A stretch of 6,018 bases of DNA from Treponema sp. GTDB taxonomy: Bacteria; Spirochaetota; Spirochaetia; Treponematales; Treponemataceae. The DNA is taken from NCBI GenBank assembly GCA_023231445.1, contig JALNVF010000163.1, positions 1 through 6,018 of the forward strand, read 5' to 3'. The position numbers and the translations under genes are program-made. A model generated the notes under the pieces. It searched no databases, was not told the DNA's origin, and was given only the letters and a program-made list of their open reading frames with translations. Below are positions 5,190-6,018 of this stretch, one piece after another; within the stretch, counting starts at the first letter, position 1; each line of letters opens with the position of its first letter.

Positions 5190-5515
5190 AAAATAGTATT
5201 ATACCCCACTAATTTTTTATCTATTATTGAATTTATTATTTTGCATAAATCGTCAATGTATAAAAACTGAAGGCTCTTACTTTCTTCTTCCGGTAAATAA
5301 AACTTTCTTTCTTTTTCAGCACATTCAAAAACAAAAGCTTCTCTATAAACATTATTCATCGGACCATATACATACGGCGGTCGTAATATACAGGCATCTT
5401 CCACTCTGGTTAAAAGATATCGCTCTGCTTCAATTTTATTTATTCTGTAGTCACCCTAATATTTGTTTTTGTTCAGTTCACAATTTTCTGCAAACGGTTG
5501 AACAGCTGTTTCTCG
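5190..5515 (-). pseudogene. NAD-dependent epimerase/dehydratase (extended SDR) fragment with in-frame stop
   Basis: In one minus-strand frame the sequence reads ETAVQPFAENCELNKNKY, a TAG (5458-5456), then GDYRINKIEAERYL, VEDACILRPPYVYGPMNNVY and later LQFLYIDDLCKIINSIID. This matches extended SDR enzymes that act on nucleotide sugars: YRINK is the catalytic YxxxK, LRPPYVYGP the substrate-side motif and FLYIDDL the conserved segment before the C-terminal domain. Homologues often have Trp-Gly-x-Tyr here, so the TAG is probably a TGG-to-TAG mutation three codons before the catalytic Tyr. The Rossmann NAD-binding half is absent: upstream of 5515 the frame closes and other sequence begins. After IIDKK near 5190 the expected continuation is lost and a nonsense tail runs to 5126. 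It cannot encode an active enzyme. Confidence 0.75.
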
Positions 5516-5890
5516 TCAAATTGCTGGTTATTTATCAGCTGTTTTTCCGTAATTATTTCGCCTGGGATACACACCCCGGAATTCTTTTAAGATTACACAT
5601 TCCTGCCAGTCTGTTTTTTTTATTCCGGTTTCCCGCAATCAATATTTTAACTATATTTTTGGGAATTTTCCCTTCAAGCGCTTTTCGGGTAAGAATAGAT
5701 ATCTGTTTTATCCTTGAATATAAATCTTCTCTGGATTCTTTGTCACGTAATATTTTTGTATAAATATCTGTTTCCAGAACTTTTTTTTACGTCTCCGGTG
5801 AATTCTTTATTTTTACCTGAAAATAAAATGTTTGTTTCATCAAAGAAGCTGTCAGTCTGTTGCAAAAGAATCGTATTTATAGTAGTATAT
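5473..5890 (-). pseudogene. unrecognised frameshifted gene remnant
   Basis: Starting near 5890 a minus-strand frame without ATG reads LLQQTDSFFDETNILFSGKN and KEFTGDVKK. An A8 run at 5788-5781 shifts the frame, and the text continues VLETDIYTKILRDKESREDL, ISILTRKALEGKIP and IVKILIAGNRN to a TAA at 5555-5553. A second A-run near 5615 may shift it again (KTDWQECVILKEFRGV in one frame; CIPGEIITEKQLINNQQFDE in another, stopping at 5475-5473). The regular charged and hydrophobic pattern and the join at homopolymers indicate a real gene with indels rather than noise. Its 5' end abuts the tRNA promoter region and its 3' end overlaps the epimerase fragment in another frame. I cannot name a family. 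Confidence 0.45.
5860..5888 (+). promoter_or_regulatory. possible promoter of tRNA-Arg
   Basis: TTGCAA (5860-5865) is followed after 17 nt by TAGTAT (5883-5888); TATATT (5886-5891) is an alternative -10 with a longer spacer. Transcription would start only a few bases before the tRNA. The matches are moderate, in AT-rich DNA. Confidence 0.35.
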
Positions 5891-5897
5891 TAATTAC

Positions 5898-5971
5898 GGC
5901 GCTTTAGCTCATCTGGATAGAGCAACTGCCTTCTAAGCAGTAGGTAGGCGGTTCGAGTCCGCCATGCGTCA
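5898..5971 (+). tRNA. tRNA-Arg (anticodon TCT)
   Basis: The 74-nt cloverleaf reads: acceptor 5' strand GGCGCTT, TA, D-stem GCTC/GAGC with loop ATCTGGATA, anticodon stem ACTGC/GCAGT with loop CTTCTAA, five-base variable loop AGGTA, T-stem GGCGG/CCGCC with loop TTCGAGT, acceptor 3' strand ATGCGTC and discriminator A. The anticodon TCT reads AGA (Arg). CCA is not encoded, so it must be added by nucleotidyltransferase. The acceptor has a G2-U71 wobble and a U6-U67 mismatch, which is unusual but tolerable. tRNA-Arg genes are frequent integration sites, but no second copy of its 3' end was seen in this window. Confidence 0.9.
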
Positions 5972-5990
5972 ACAACAGTAACTTGTTGTT
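5971..5990 (+). terminator. hairpin directly after the tRNA
   Basis: AACAACA (5971-5977) pairs with TGTTGTT (5984-5990), with an extra G-T pair and a TAAC loop. The left arm starts at the tRNA discriminator base. No T-run follows (AAATAACG), so termination would be weak; it may also guide 3'-end processing. Confidence 0.35.
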
Positions 5991-6018
5991 AAATAACGAA
6001 TTACAACTAGATAGCCCA

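Noticed and set aside
5227..5763. 178-codon plus-strand open frame
   Set aside because: It is antisense to the epimerase fragment and to the coding-like text at 5553-5780; its Phe/Leu/His-rich product and lack of a ribosome site mark it as a shadow.
3201..5990. Shared 11-mer AACTTGTTGTT at 3202-3212 and after the tRNA (5980-5990), possible att or arm site
   Set aside because: Eleven-base matches are expected several times by chance in 6 kb, the sequence is low-complexity, and it does not extend into the tRNA 3' end.
1..6018. CRISPR array or other tandem-repeat system
   Set aside because: No regularly spaced repeats were seen on either strand, and no cas-like genes.

Overview
This window looks like an AT-rich bacterial chromosome segment in which a few intact genes sit among decayed mobile DNA. 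A Treponema-type host spirochaete is my best guess. It rests on the feel of the hemerythrin, integrase and epimerase sequences and on the tRNA lacking an encoded CCA; it is an inference, not a database result.

Layout. 1-379 holds the 3' part of an IS3-family orfA, with a possible -1 frameshift site and a short orfB remnant. 380-619 has no gene but carries two hairpins. 620-1030 (minus) is an intact bacteriohemerythrin with a near-consensus promoter. About 1137-3499 is a graveyard read mainly on the minus strand: a tyrosine-recombinase pseudogene cut off just before its catalytic domain, a frameshifted exported protein of unknown function, a DnaC-like ATPase pseudogene with an internal deletion, and a small frameshifted ORF. 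A 5' fragment of IS3 orfA (plus strand) cuts into the ATPase gene. The set suggests a prophage or integrative element remnant.

From about 3640 the sequence looks functional again: a hairpin, a 9+9 bp palindrome, a six-helix membrane protein of unknown function (3786-4415), and a second intact bacteriohemerythrin (4508-4912) on the same strand 92 bp downstream. The two hemerythrins are about 45% identical without gaps. In both, the first His of the canonical iron-binding HxxxH pair is replaced by Gln. They face outward from the degraded island.

4913-5890 holds further decay on the minus strand: open stretches of unknown origin, an NAD-dependent epimerase (extended SDR) fragment with a Trp-to-stop change, and an unrecognised frameshifted gene. 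A tRNA-Arg(UCU) closes the window.

The probable living unit is the membrane protein plus the downstream hemerythrin, possibly with the distant paralog. A role in oxygen or diiron chemistry at the membrane is a reasonable hypothesis but is not shown by the sequence alone.
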